Part shown: one piece after another, positions 1-7,776 of the stretch
Layout of the letters: each line of letters begins with the position of its first letter
Numbering within the stretch: the first letter of the stretch is position 1
Assembly: GCF_000819845.1 (NCBI RefSeq)
Contig: NZ_CDCG01000018.1
Location: 62,001-126,000, forward strand
DNA: 64,000 nt
Direction of reading: 5' to 3'
From: Aeromonas enteropelogenes
GTDB lineage: Bacteria; Pseudomonadota; Gammaproteobacteria; Enterobacterales; Aeromonadaceae
The notes under the pieces: model-generated
Seen by the model: only the letters and a program-made list of their open reading frames with translations
Database searches by the model: none
Told to the model about the DNA's origin: nothing
Position numbers and translations under genes: made by a program

Positions 1-492
1 GGCCAGCGCCTCGATGACGGCGCTGATGGTGTCGGCCTGCTGAAGATGAGTGCCGGCGGGGAAGAGTTCGGGATTGAGGCTCCCTTCAAAACAGTCGCCG
101 ACATGGATATCAAAGCCCAAGGGGGCTGCGGCATGGGCCAGCGCCCGGTTGACGTGACCGGCGCCGATGAGTACCAGCCGGGGACGCAGGCCGTAGACAT
201 CGATATAGACCGACATGGCGCCGCCGCAATCCGAGCCCACCGCATGTTCGCCGTTGCGGGCCATCCGACCGTGGAAGATGCGCGGCTTGCGCTCGGCAAT
301 GGCGGCGATCGCCTCCTCGATCACCCGTCGCTCTATCATGCCACCGCCGATGGTGCCGTGGATCCGGCCATCTCCCTCAATCAGCATCTGGGCCTGATGG
401 CGCGGGGTGGAGCCGCGGCTCTCGATGATCCTGGCCATGGCGAACGGGGTGTTGGCTTGTTCCAGCCGGGCGGCGTGTGCAAACAGATTCAT
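1..492 (-). CDS. yqeB: YqeB-type XdhC/CoxI family protein, 3' end cut by the window
   Basis: Only the first 164 codons lie in the window; the frame stays open to base 1. The ATG at 492 opens MNLFAHAARLEQANTPFAMA. An XdhC/CoxI signature follows (RGSTPRH, GTIGGGMIERRVIEE, GSDCGGAM), then a Rossmann start, LVLIGAGHVNRALA. The match to E. coli YqeB is close from memory. Family members help insert or sulfurate/selenate the molybdenum cofactor of molybdenum hydroxylases; YqeB is predicted to serve selenium-dependent ones. The gene starts 42 bases after yqeC on the same strand, so the two are probably co-transcribed. The E. coli protein is about 540 residues, so most of this one lies outside. Confidence 0.9.
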   Translation of the reverse strand, partial: MNLFAHAARLEQANTPFAMARIIESRGSTPRHQAQMLIEGDGRIHGTIGGGMIERRVIEEAIAAIAERKPRIFHGRMARNGEHAVGSDCGGAMSVYIDVYGLRPRLVLIGAGHVNRALAHAAAPLGFDIHVGDCFEGSLNPELFPAGTHLQQADTISAVIEALA

Positions 493-534
493 AAGGTACC
501 TCTTGTTATCCTTAACCAAATCGGGACCTGGTGG

Positions 535-1368
535 CTAAACCGGCTCCCCGGGTATGAGCGCGATGGTGTGGCGGATGGCTTGCGGTTCGCGCACCGCCCC
601 CTGCCAGATGGCGTGAAGTTCGGGGTGACGGGCCAACAGGTTTATCAATGGCGGCTGCCATGACGCCTCATTTTGATAATCACCGTTGATAAACCAGATC
701 CGTCGCGCCCTTGCAGGGGTGCCCTTGAACACCCCGTCGGGGTGGGAGAGCAGCCTATCGAACAGCGGCCAATCCAGCGGTTCACCTGGCGCAATCCCGC
801 ATAAAGCCTGAAGCTCGGCCCAACGGTGGATCTGCGCCGGGTCGGCCTTTGCCCCCACCATGGCGCCGCCCACTAGGGCTATCACCCAATCACTGCTTCC
901 TGGAATGCAAGGTTCGTGCAAAGCCGGCACTTTCAATAACTTGTGATGGGCACCGTCCGCCTCGACCAGGATGATGTCGAAGCGCTGCTGCCCCTTGATG
1001 AGATCCAGCTGCTGGGGCGTGGGGCCTGCTACCTTGCCGCTGGCCTGCTCGATATGGCTGAACAGGGCGACCAGGGCCGGGCCATCGGGCAGTTGCTGGC
1101 AACGGGTCAGCTGGCGGACCGGATCCGCTTCGATGATCAATTCCCGATAGTGGGACGGAGAGGGCAGAAACATCCGGGTGGTGGTGGTGATCAGCACCTT
1201 CTTGCCCTGTTGATGGAAATAGTCGGCCAGCCAGAACAGGGTGCTGGTTTTACCGCCTGCCCCGCACAGACTAATTAATGTGGTATGGCTATCACTATTT
1301 TTTATGAGCTGGCCTAATAATGAAGAAATATCCGGAAAGGGGATTGATACAGGAGCAGGTAATGACAT
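535..1368 (-). CDS. yqeC: YqeC, putative selenium-dependent molybdenum hydroxylase accessory protein
   Basis: A 277-residue protein with a P-loop-like GAGGKTST motif near residue 32 and an acidic ILVEADGAHHKLLK segment, as in the YqeC family that accompanies YqeB and MocA. It probably acts in the cytoplasm on cofactor maturation; the reaction is unknown. I chose the ATG at 1368 (MSLPAPVS). A TTG at 1416 would add 16 residues without better support, and neither start has a strong ribosome binding site. The start codon overlaps that of mocA on the other strand by two bases, so the genes are strictly divergent with no space between them. It lies directly upstream of yqeB. Confidence 0.85.
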   Translation of the reverse strand: MSLPAPVSIPFPDISSLLGQLIKNSDSHTTLISLCGAGGKTSTLFWLADYFHQQGKKVLITTTTRMFLPSPSHYRELIIEADPVRQLTRCQQLPDGPALVALFSHIEQASGKVAGPTPQQLDLIKGQQRFDIILVEADGAHHKLLKVPALHEPCIPGSSDWVIALVGGAMVGAKADPAQIHRWAELQALCGIAPGEPLDWPLFDRLLSHPDGVFKGTPARARRIWFINGDYQNEASWQPPLINLLARHPELHAIWQGAVREPQAIRHTIALIPGEPV

Positions 1369-2026
1369 GGTGATGTCCGAATTAAATAAAGAAGGAAGCG
1401 AGAAACAGTCTGCCAATAGAAAAGAATCGTGCGACTGCGTAATGACTGCGGCGGGATTGTCCTCCCGAATGGGTAGCTGGAAAATGATGCTACCTTACGG
1501 TTCGGGGACAATACTTGATGCAAGTCTCAAAAATGCCCTGGCTTGTTGTGAGCGGGTCATTCTGGTGGTGGGATATCGCGGCGACGAGCTGGTGGCCCGT
1601 TATGGCGGGCGGCGCGATATTCAGATCGTGAATAATCCCGACTATGAACAGGGGCTGGGCAGTTCCATCCGCTGCGCCCTGGCGGCGAGTGAGGCGGACT
1701 ACCTCTTTATCAGCCACGGAGATCTCCCCTGCATTCCTCCCTCCGTGTTCCAGACGCTCTGGCAGGCGCGGGGAGAATATGCGCTTTTTCCGACCTGGCA
1801 GGGGGAGGCGGGTCACCCGGTATTGTTGCCAAAATCCCTTGCCAGGGCGCTGGCGGCGGCCCCGGCGCAAGGTTCGGTGCGGCGCTGGCTGCAGCTGCAC
1901 CATCATCGTCTGGTGCCGGTCGACAGCCCCGCCATCCTGTTCGATGTGGATACGCCAGACCGTTATCAGGCTCTGCTGGCGCAGGCGCCGACAGCAGGTG
2001 CTGAGATGCCCGCATCCACTCTTTAA
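1367..2026 (+). CDS. mocA: Molybdenum cofactor cytidylyltransferase MocA
   Basis: Transfers CMP from CTP to molybdopterin, giving the MCD form used by bacterial molybdenum hydroxylases. The nucleotidyltransferase signature TAAGLSSRMGSWKMMLP is almost identical to E. coli MocA (YgfJ), and GYRGDEL, NNPDYEQGLGSSI, HGDLP, GHPVLL and DVDTPD follow in family order. The ATG at 1367 has AGGAG at 1351-1355; an in-frame ATG at 1373 is an alternative. The product is about 219 residues, with some 20 more N-terminal residues than E. coli MocA. It stands between the accessory genes yqeBC and the molybdo-enzyme genes it presumably serves. Confidence 0.93.
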   Translation: MVMSELNKEGSEKQSANRKESCDCVMTAAGLSSRMGSWKMMLPYGSGTILDASLKNALACCERVILVVGYRGDELVARYGGRRDIQIVNNPDYEQGLGSSIRCALAASEADYLFISHGDLPCIPPSVFQTLWQARGEYALFPTWQGEAGHPVLLPKSLARALAAAPAQGSVRRWLQLHHHRLVPVDSPAILFDVDTPDRYQALLAQAPTAGAEMPASTL

Positions 2027-2437
2027 GCAAGCCAGCCTGACAAGGTAGCCGCAGCTCATCTCTTGCTTTTCCTTTATTCCGGCAGCATCCGTGCATCTAT
2101 ATATGGCGGCCGACAGGGGCGCCATTATCGTGATAAAGGCGATAATTTTGGCCGTATCAAAGTGATATGGACACCTGCCTGATTTGATAGCCCTCATTTT
2201 TTATCACGGTATGCCTGAATATATTTTCGGGTGAGTGATAACCACTCTCATTTAATATGGCGGGCCAATTGCCTGTCACTTTCATTAATTGGAGCTGCCT
2301 CACGCTTTTATCGCAAAAAAATCATTTGCAGCCGCGCTGGCCTGATAGTTGCTCTTCTCCTTTACAAGGGGCGATCCCGCAGGAAAACCCCAGTTATTCA
2401 CCATGTCAATGAGCAGAGCCGCTGCAAGGAGATCATC
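2027..2437 (+). promoter_or_regulatory. mocA-ygfK intergenic region with clustered TGATA dyads
   Basis: No convincing gene is present. The stretch is more AT-rich than its flanks and holds two dyads, TTATCGTGATAA at 2125-2136 and TATCAAAGTGATA at 2155-2167. Further TGATA/TATCA half-sites occur near 2142, 2182, 2199 and 2236. This is the natural place for the promoter and operators of the ygfK gene series. The regulator is unknown. AAGGAG at 2426-2431 is the ygfK ribosome binding site. Confidence 0.45.
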
Positions 2438-5400
2438 ATGGGCGATATTATGCGACCCGTTCCCTTCAAGAACCTTCTGACCCGAATTTTTGCGGAATAT
2501 AAAGAGAGCCAGTCCATCTTCGGCATTCCCGCCGCGCAATTCTATCGCAAGCAGGACGAGCGCAAGATCAAGGTATTCGGTGAAACCTGCGAGACCCCCA
2601 TCGGCCCGGCGGCCGGCCCCCATACCCAACTGGCCCAGAACATCGTCACCTCCTGGCTGACCGGCGGGCGCTTTATCGAGCTCAAGACGGTGCAGATCCT
2701 GGACCGTCTCGAACTGGCAAAGCCCTGCATCGATGCCGAGGACGAGTGCTTCAACACCGAGTGGTCCACCGAGTTCACCCTGACCAAGGCATTTGACGAG
2801 TACCTGAAGGCCTGGTTCGCCCTCTATCTGCTGGAGGAGATCTTCGATCCGCGCCTCGACGGGGAAGCCAAGTCCTTTATCTTCAACATGAGCGTGGGCT
2901 ACAACCTTGATGGCATCAAACAGCCCCCCATGCAGCAGTTTATCCACGGCCTGATGGATGCAAGCCAACGCCCGGCATTTGCCGAGTATCAGCAGAAGCT
3001 GCGCGAGTTCGTGGCCGACGAGCAGTTTATCGCCGCACTGGGGCTGGAGGCGCGCCGGGATCGCCTGCAGCAGCTGGCGGACTGCATTCCGGCCACCCTG
3101 GTGCACGGGGTGACCCTCTCCACCATGCACGGCTGTCCACCCAACGAAATCGAGGCCATCTGCCGCTACATGCTGGAAGAGAAGGGGCTCAACACCTTCG
3201 TCAAACTCAACCCGACCCTGCTGGGCTACCCGCGGGTGCGCGAGATCCTCGATGGCTGCGGCTTTGATTACATTGGTCTTAGCGAAGAGTCGTTTGAATA
3301 CGATCTCAAGCTGGATCAGGCCAAGGGGATGCTGACCCGTCTGATGGCGCTGGGGGCCGAGAAGGGGCTCACCTTCGGGGTGAAACTCACCAACACCCTC
3401 GGAACTATCAACCGCAAGGGGGCGCTGCCGGGGGATGAGATGTACATGTCCGGCCGCGCGCTGTTCCCGCTCTCCATCAACGTGGCCGCCGTATTGTCGC
3501 GCGCCTTCGATGGCAAGTTGCCCATCTCCTACTCGGGCGGTGCCAGCAAGTTCAATATCTGCGAGATCTTCGAAACCGGCATCCGCCCCATCACCATGGC
3601 CACCGATCTGCTCAAACCGGGTGGCTACCTGCGCCAGCTGGAGTGTCTCAAGGAGATAGATGCGTCCGACAGCTGGGCCATGACCCGGGTGGATGTCGCC
3701 AAGCTGGAGGCCCTGGCCGCCAAGGCCCTCACCATGGATTACACCCAGAAAGAGTGGAAGTCCGAGGATCGCATCGAGGTAGGTGGCGGCCTGCCCCTGA
3801 CCGATTGTTACGTGGCGCCCTGCGTCACCGCCTGCGCCGTGCATCAGGATATCCCCGAGTACATTCGCCTGATGGGCGAGGGGGAGTATGTGGCGGCCCT
3901 TGAGCTGATTTACCAGCGCAACGCCCTGCCGGCAATCACCGGCCATATCTGCGATCACCAGTGTCAGTACAACTGCACCCGTCTGGACTACGACAGCCCC
4001 CTCAATATTCGCGAGCTGAAAAAAGTGGCCCTCGAGCGCGGCTGGGAAGGGTACAAGGCGCGCTGGCACAAGCCGGCCGGTAGCGGTGACAAGCACCCGG
4101 TCGCGGTAATTGGCGCAGGCCCGGCGGGTCTGTCCGCCGGTTACTTCCTGGCCCGGGCCGGTCATCCGGTCACCATCTTCGAGCGCGAGGACGACGCCGG
4201 CGGCGTAGTCAAACACATCATTCCCGAGTTCCGCATTCCGGCCGAACTTATCCAGCACGACATCGACTTTGTCGCCGCCCACGGGGTCAAGTTCGAGTTT
4301 GGTTGCGACCCGGCGCTCACCGTCGACAAGCTGCAGGAGCAGGGCTTTACCTATGTCTTCGTCGGGATCGGGGCCGACAAGAACGGCGGCATGCGTCTGG
4401 AAGGGGATCACGAGCGCATCTACAAATCCTTCCACTTCCTGCGCAGCTTCAATCAGGGCAAGCCGCTGCCGCTGGGCCGCCATGTGGCGGTGATCGGCGC
4501 CGGCAACACTGCCATGGACTGTGCCCGCGCCGCCCTCAAGGTGCCGGGAGTGAGCGATGTGACCGTCATCTACCGCCGCAGCGAAAAAGAGATGCCCGCC
4601 TATCGCGAGGAGTATCTGGAAGCGGTGGAGGATGGGGTGCGTTTTTGCTTCCTCACCAATCCGGAGCGCTTTGATAAAGATGGCAAGCTTACCGTGCGAA
4701 TGATGTCCCTCGGGGATCCTGACGAGCAGGGGCGCCGTCGCCCTGTGCCCACCGAACAGACCGAGGTGATGCAGATGGATGCCTTGATCACCGCCATCGG
4801 CGAGCAGCCCGATTGCGAGGTGTTGCAGCGCATGGGCATTCCCCTTGGCAGCGATGGCTGGCCCGAGGTGGATGCCCGGAGTGGCGAGACCCGCCGTCGC
4901 AACGTCTTCCTCATCGGCGACGTGCAAAGCGGCTCCTCTTCCATCGTGGCTGCCATCGGTGGTGCCCGCCGCGCCGCGGATCTGGTATTGGCCCGCGAGC
5001 ACATTGCTGGCAAGCCGTGCGATGTGACCAGCCAGCCGTCTGACAAGGAGGAGATCTACCGCCGCAAGGGCAATATCGCCGTCACCCTGGTGGACAAGGG
5101 AGAGCGGGATGCCTTCGTGGCCCAGGAGGCGCACCGTTGCCTCGAGTGCAACTACCTGTGCAGCAAGTGCGTGGATGTCTGCCCCAACCGGGCCAACGTC
5201 GCCATCGCGGTGCCGGGCTTCAAAGACGCGTTTCAGACCCTGCATCTGGATGCCTACTGCAACGAGTGCGGCAACTGTGCCCAGTTCTGCCCCTGGCAGG
5301 GCAAGCCCTATCAGGACAAGGTCACCATCTTCAGCCTGCCCGAGGACTTCGACAACAGCCGCAACCCCGGTTTCTATCTGGCCGAGGGCCATGACGGGGG

Positions 5401-5560
5401 CGGTGAGCTGCGGGTACGCCAGGGCGGCGAGACCTATCGCCTGACCATAGATGCCCAGAGCCGGATCCCAAATGTGCCCGAGGCCCTTGGTGACATGTGC
5501 CGCATCATCAGCCATGTCCATGCCCATCACCACTACCTGCTGGGGGCCGTCGCGGCCTGA
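2438..5560 (+). CDS. ygfK: YgfK, putative selenate reductase / flavin and Fe-S electron-transfer subunit
   Basis: A 1040-residue multidomain oxidoreductase, very close to E. coli YgfK (1032 aa). A dihydroorotate-dehydrogenase-like N-terminal region (GETCETPIGPAAGPHTQ, TLSTMHGCPP) is followed by a GltD-type cysteine segment (DCYVAPCVTACA, ICDHQCQYNC). Next come an FAD fold (VAVIGAGPAGLSAG, about residue 555), an NAD(P)H fold (VIGAGNTAMDCARAA, about 685) and a C-terminal ferredoxin-like set (CLECNYLCSKCVDVCP, CNECGNCAQFCP, about 901-950). ATG 2438 follows AAGGAG by six bases; the open frame runs further upstream but homology begins here. In E. coli it was linked to selenate reduction. Its place with xdhD and ygfM suggests that it carries electrons for XdhD, which is inference. 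Confidence 0.93.
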   Translation: MGDIMRPVPFKNLLTRIFAEYKESQSIFGIPAAQFYRKQDERKIKVFGETCETPIGPAAGPHTQLAQNIVTSWLTGGRFIELKTVQILDRLELAKPCIDAEDECFNTEWSTEFTLTKAFDEYLKAWFALYLLEEIFDPRLDGEAKSFIFNMSVGYNLDGIKQPPMQQFIHGLMDASQRPAFAEYQQKLREFVADEQFIAALGLEARRDRLQQLADCIPATLVHGVTLSTMHGCPPNEIEAICRYMLEEKGLNTFVKLNPTLLGYPRVREILDGCGFDYIGLSEESFEYDLKLDQAKGMLTRLMALGAEKGLTFGVKLTNTLGTINRKGALPGDEMYMSGRALFPLSINVAAVLSRAFDGKLPISYSGGASKFNICEIFETGIRPITMATDLLKPGGYLRQLECLKEIDASDSWAMTRVDVAKLEALAAKALTMDYTQKEWKSEDRIEVGGGLPLTDCYVAPCVTACAVHQDIPEYIRLMGEGEYVAALELIYQRNALPAITGHICDHQCQYNCTRLDYDSPLNIRELKKVALERGWEGYKARWHKPAGSGDKHPVAVIGAGPAGLSAGYFLARAGHPVTIFEREDDAGGVVKHIIPEFRIPAELIQHDIDFVAAHGVKFEFGCDPALTVDKLQEQGFTYVFVGIGADKNGGMRLEGDHERIYKSFHFLRSFNQGKPLPLGRHVAVIGAGNTAMDCARAALKVPGVSDVTVIYRRSEKEMPAYREEYLEAVEDGVRFCFLTNPERFDKDGKLTVRMMSLGDPDEQGRRRPVPTEQTEVMQMDALITAIGEQPDCEVLQRMGIPLGSDGWPEVDARSGETRRRNVFLIGDVQSGSSSIVAAIGGARRAADLVLAREHIAGKPCDVTSQPSDKEEIYRRKGNIAVTLVDKGERDAFVAQEAHRCLECNYLCSKCVDVCPNRANVAIAVPGFKDAFQTLHLDAYCNECGNCAQFCPWQGKPYQDKVTIFSLPEDFDNSRNPGFYLAEGHDGGGELRVRQGGETYRLTIDAQSRIPNVPEALGDMCRIISHVHAHHHYLLGAVAA

Positions 5561-5590
5561 GCGAATAACGAATAAGCGAAGGAGCAAACC

Positions 5591-6919
5591 ATGTTTATTC
5601 TGAAAAACGTCACCGCCGTCCAGCTGGAGCCGACCCGGGTGTTGGAGGGGGTGGATATCGCCATCGAAGGTTCCCTTATCAAGGCGGTAGGCCCTAATCT
5701 GCGGGCCCTCTACCCGGAGGCCAACTATCGGGAGATGGGGGGCAAGCTGGTGATGCCGGGCATTGTCTGTGCCCACAACCACTTCTACTCCGGCCTGTCG
5801 CGGGGGATCATGGCCAACATCGCCCCCTGTCCGGACTTTATCTCCACCCTGAAAAACCTCTGGTGGCGGCTCGATCGGGCACTCGATGAAGAGTCCCTCT
5901 ACTACAGCGGTCTCATCTGCTCGCTGGAAGCGATCAAGAATGGCTGCAGCGCGGTGATCGACCACCACGCTTCGCCCAACTTCATCAAGGGCTCCCTGAA
6001 CGTGCTGCGCAAAGGGTTTATGGAGGCGGGGCTGCGCGGCATGACCTGCTTCGAGACCACGGATCGCAACGGCGGCCTCGCCGAGCTGCAGGCCGGGGTG
6101 GAGGAGAACATCCTGTTTGCGCAGGCCATTGATGCCGCCAAGGCCAAGGGGAGCGAACCCTATCTGGTTGAAGCGCACATCGGCGCCCACGCTCCCTTCA
6201 CCGTGCCCGACGAGGGGCTGGCCATGCTGCGCGAAGCGCTGCAGGCCACCGGTCGCGGGCTGCATATCCATGTGGCGGAAGACAGATACGACATGGCCCA
6301 CGGCCACCACCACCATGGCAAGGAGCCCATCGCCCGGCTGGACGAGTTTGGCCTTGTCGACAGCAAGACCCTGATCGCCCACGGCATCTACCTGAGCCCG
6401 GCCGACATCGAGCTGCTCAACAGCCGCGATGCCTTCCTGGTGCACAACGCCCGCTCCAACATGAACAACCACGTGGGCTACAACCTGCACCTGCCACAGT
6501 TTCGCAACCTGGCGCTCGGCACCGACGGCATCGGCTCCGACATGCTCGAAGAGCTCAAGTTTGCCTACTTCAAGCACAAGGATGCCGGCGGCGCGCTCTG
6601 GCCAGACAGCTTTGCCCGCTTCCTCTGGAACGGCAACCGCCTGCTGGAGCGCAACTTCGGCGCCAAATTTGGCCGCCTGGAGCCAGGTTACAAAGCCGAC
6701 CTCACCATTTGCGACTACGCCGCACCGACCCCGCTGGCGCCGCGCAACCTGGGCGGCCATCTCGCCTTCGGCATGGGCTCATCTTCGGTCAACAGCGTGA
6801 TGGTGGAGGGGCGCATGGTCTATCAGGATCGCGAGTTCGCCTTTGACGTCGAGCCCCTTTATGAGCAGGCCAGCAAGGTGGCGAGCCGCCTGTGGCAACG
6901 AATGGACGCGCTGGCCTGA
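5591..6919 (+). CDS. ssnA: SsnA, amidohydrolase-family aminohydrolase
   Basis: 442 residues, the same length as E. coli SsnA. Metal-dependent amidohydrolase motifs are visible: AHNHFYSGLSRG for the first two metal ligands, DHHASPNF, EAHIGAHAPFT, LHIHVAED, AHGIYLS and GTDGIGSD. The family hydrolyses C-N bonds of rings, often deaminating purines, pyrimidines or triazines; the SsnA substrate is not established. The start ATG has GAAGGAG upstream and the gene begins 30 bases after ygfK, pointing to one transcript. Its position suggests that it handles a heterocycle on the way to or from XdhD. Confidence 0.93.
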   Translation: MFILKNVTAVQLEPTRVLEGVDIAIEGSLIKAVGPNLRALYPEANYREMGGKLVMPGIVCAHNHFYSGLSRGIMANIAPCPDFISTLKNLWWRLDRALDEESLYYSGLICSLEAIKNGCSAVIDHHASPNFIKGSLNVLRKGFMEAGLRGMTCFETTDRNGGLAELQAGVEENILFAQAIDAAKAKGSEPYLVEAHIGAHAPFTVPDEGLAMLREALQATGRGLHIHVAEDRYDMAHGHHHHGKEPIARLDEFGLVDSKTLIAHGIYLSPADIELLNSRDAFLVHNARSNMNNHVGYNLHLPQFRNLALGTDGIGSDMLEELKFAYFKHKDAGGALWPDSFARFLWNGNRLLERNFGAKFGRLEPGYKADLTICDYAAPTPLAPRNLGGHLAFGMGSSSVNSVMVEGRMVYQDREFAFDVEPLYEQASKVASRLWQRMDALA

Positions 6920-6999
6920 GGCCGCCCTCCGCACGTTTGGACTGGATTGCCCGCCCTGTGGATTCTCCCGGCGGCGGGCAGCAAGAGTAAGGACGACAC

Positions 7000-7776
7000 A
7001 TGATTGAGCAATTCTTCCGACCCGAGCAACTGGGTCAGGCTTTGGAACTCAAGGCCCGCTTTGGCAACGACGCCGTCTACATGGGGGGCGGCAGCAAGCT
7101 CAACGCCGCGCCGACCCGCACCGACAAGAAGGTCGCCATCTCGCTGGCCAAGCTCGGACTTGGCCAGATTGAGCAGCAGCACGGCCAGCTTCACATCGGC
7201 GCCACCGTCACCCTGCAAGCCCTGAAAGATGACCCCCGTACCCCGGCCGCCCTGTGCGAGGCGCTGGGGTTTGTCTACTCCCGCCATCTGCGCAATCAGG
7301 CCACCCTCGGCGGTGAGCTTGCCTGCCAGCAGCAGGACTCCCCGCTGCTGCCGGTGCTGCTGGTGCTCGAAGCCGTGGTGGTGCTGGAGAACAACCAGCT
7401 GCAACCCATCGATGCCTATCTGGCGGGCCAGCGCAAGGAGCTGGTGTTGGGGGTGGTGCTGCCGGAGCCCGACCTGCGCTGTGCGACCCGTCGCATCAGT
7501 CGTAATGCTGATGGCCTGGCCGTGATGACGGCGGCTGTGGCCCTGGATGCCCTTGGCGAGATGCGGGTCGCCCTGGCCGGCGTGACGCCTCAGCCGATGC
7601 GCCTGCGTGATGTGGAGCGGCGCGATCTGCACGATGCGGCGCTGGAGGCGGCGGTGAGCGAACTGGTCACTCCGCGCGCGGATCTCGGCGGCAGCGTGGC
7701 CTACAAGCGCTATATCAGCGGCGTGGTGGTGGCGGATCTGCTGGTGGAGTGCCAGCAGCAGGAGGGTCAGGCATGA
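7000..7776 (+). CDS. ygfM: YgfM, FAD-binding subunit of a molybdenum hydroxylase
   Basis: 258 residues in the CoxM/XdhB-type FAD-binding family. GGGSKLNAAPTRTDKK, the FAD-site loop RHLRNQATLGGELA and the C-terminal GSVAYKRYISGVVVADL match E. coli YgfM closely. It would carry electrons between the molybdenum subunit XdhD and an external acceptor. The last bases overlap the xdhD start (ATGATG with the ygfM TGA inside), showing translational coupling. An 80-base gap separates it from ssnA. Confidence 0.92.
   Translation: MIEQFFRPEQLGQALELKARFGNDAVYMGGGSKLNAAPTRTDKKVAISLAKLGLGQIEQQHGQLHIGATVTLQALKDDPRTPAALCEALGFVYSRHLRNQATLGGELACQQQDSPLLPVLLVLEAVVVLENNQLQPIDAYLAGQRKELVLGVVLPEPDLRCATRRISRNADGLAVMTAAVALDALGEMRVALAGVTPQPMRLRDVERRDLHDAALEAAVSELVTPRADLGGSVAYKRYISGVVVADLLVECQQQEGQA

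Noticed and set aside
2300..6760. A 1486-codon open frame on the minus strand opposite ygfK and ssnA
   Set aside because: It is the antisense shadow of two well-conserved genes in GC-rich DNA; its translation shows no known motif.
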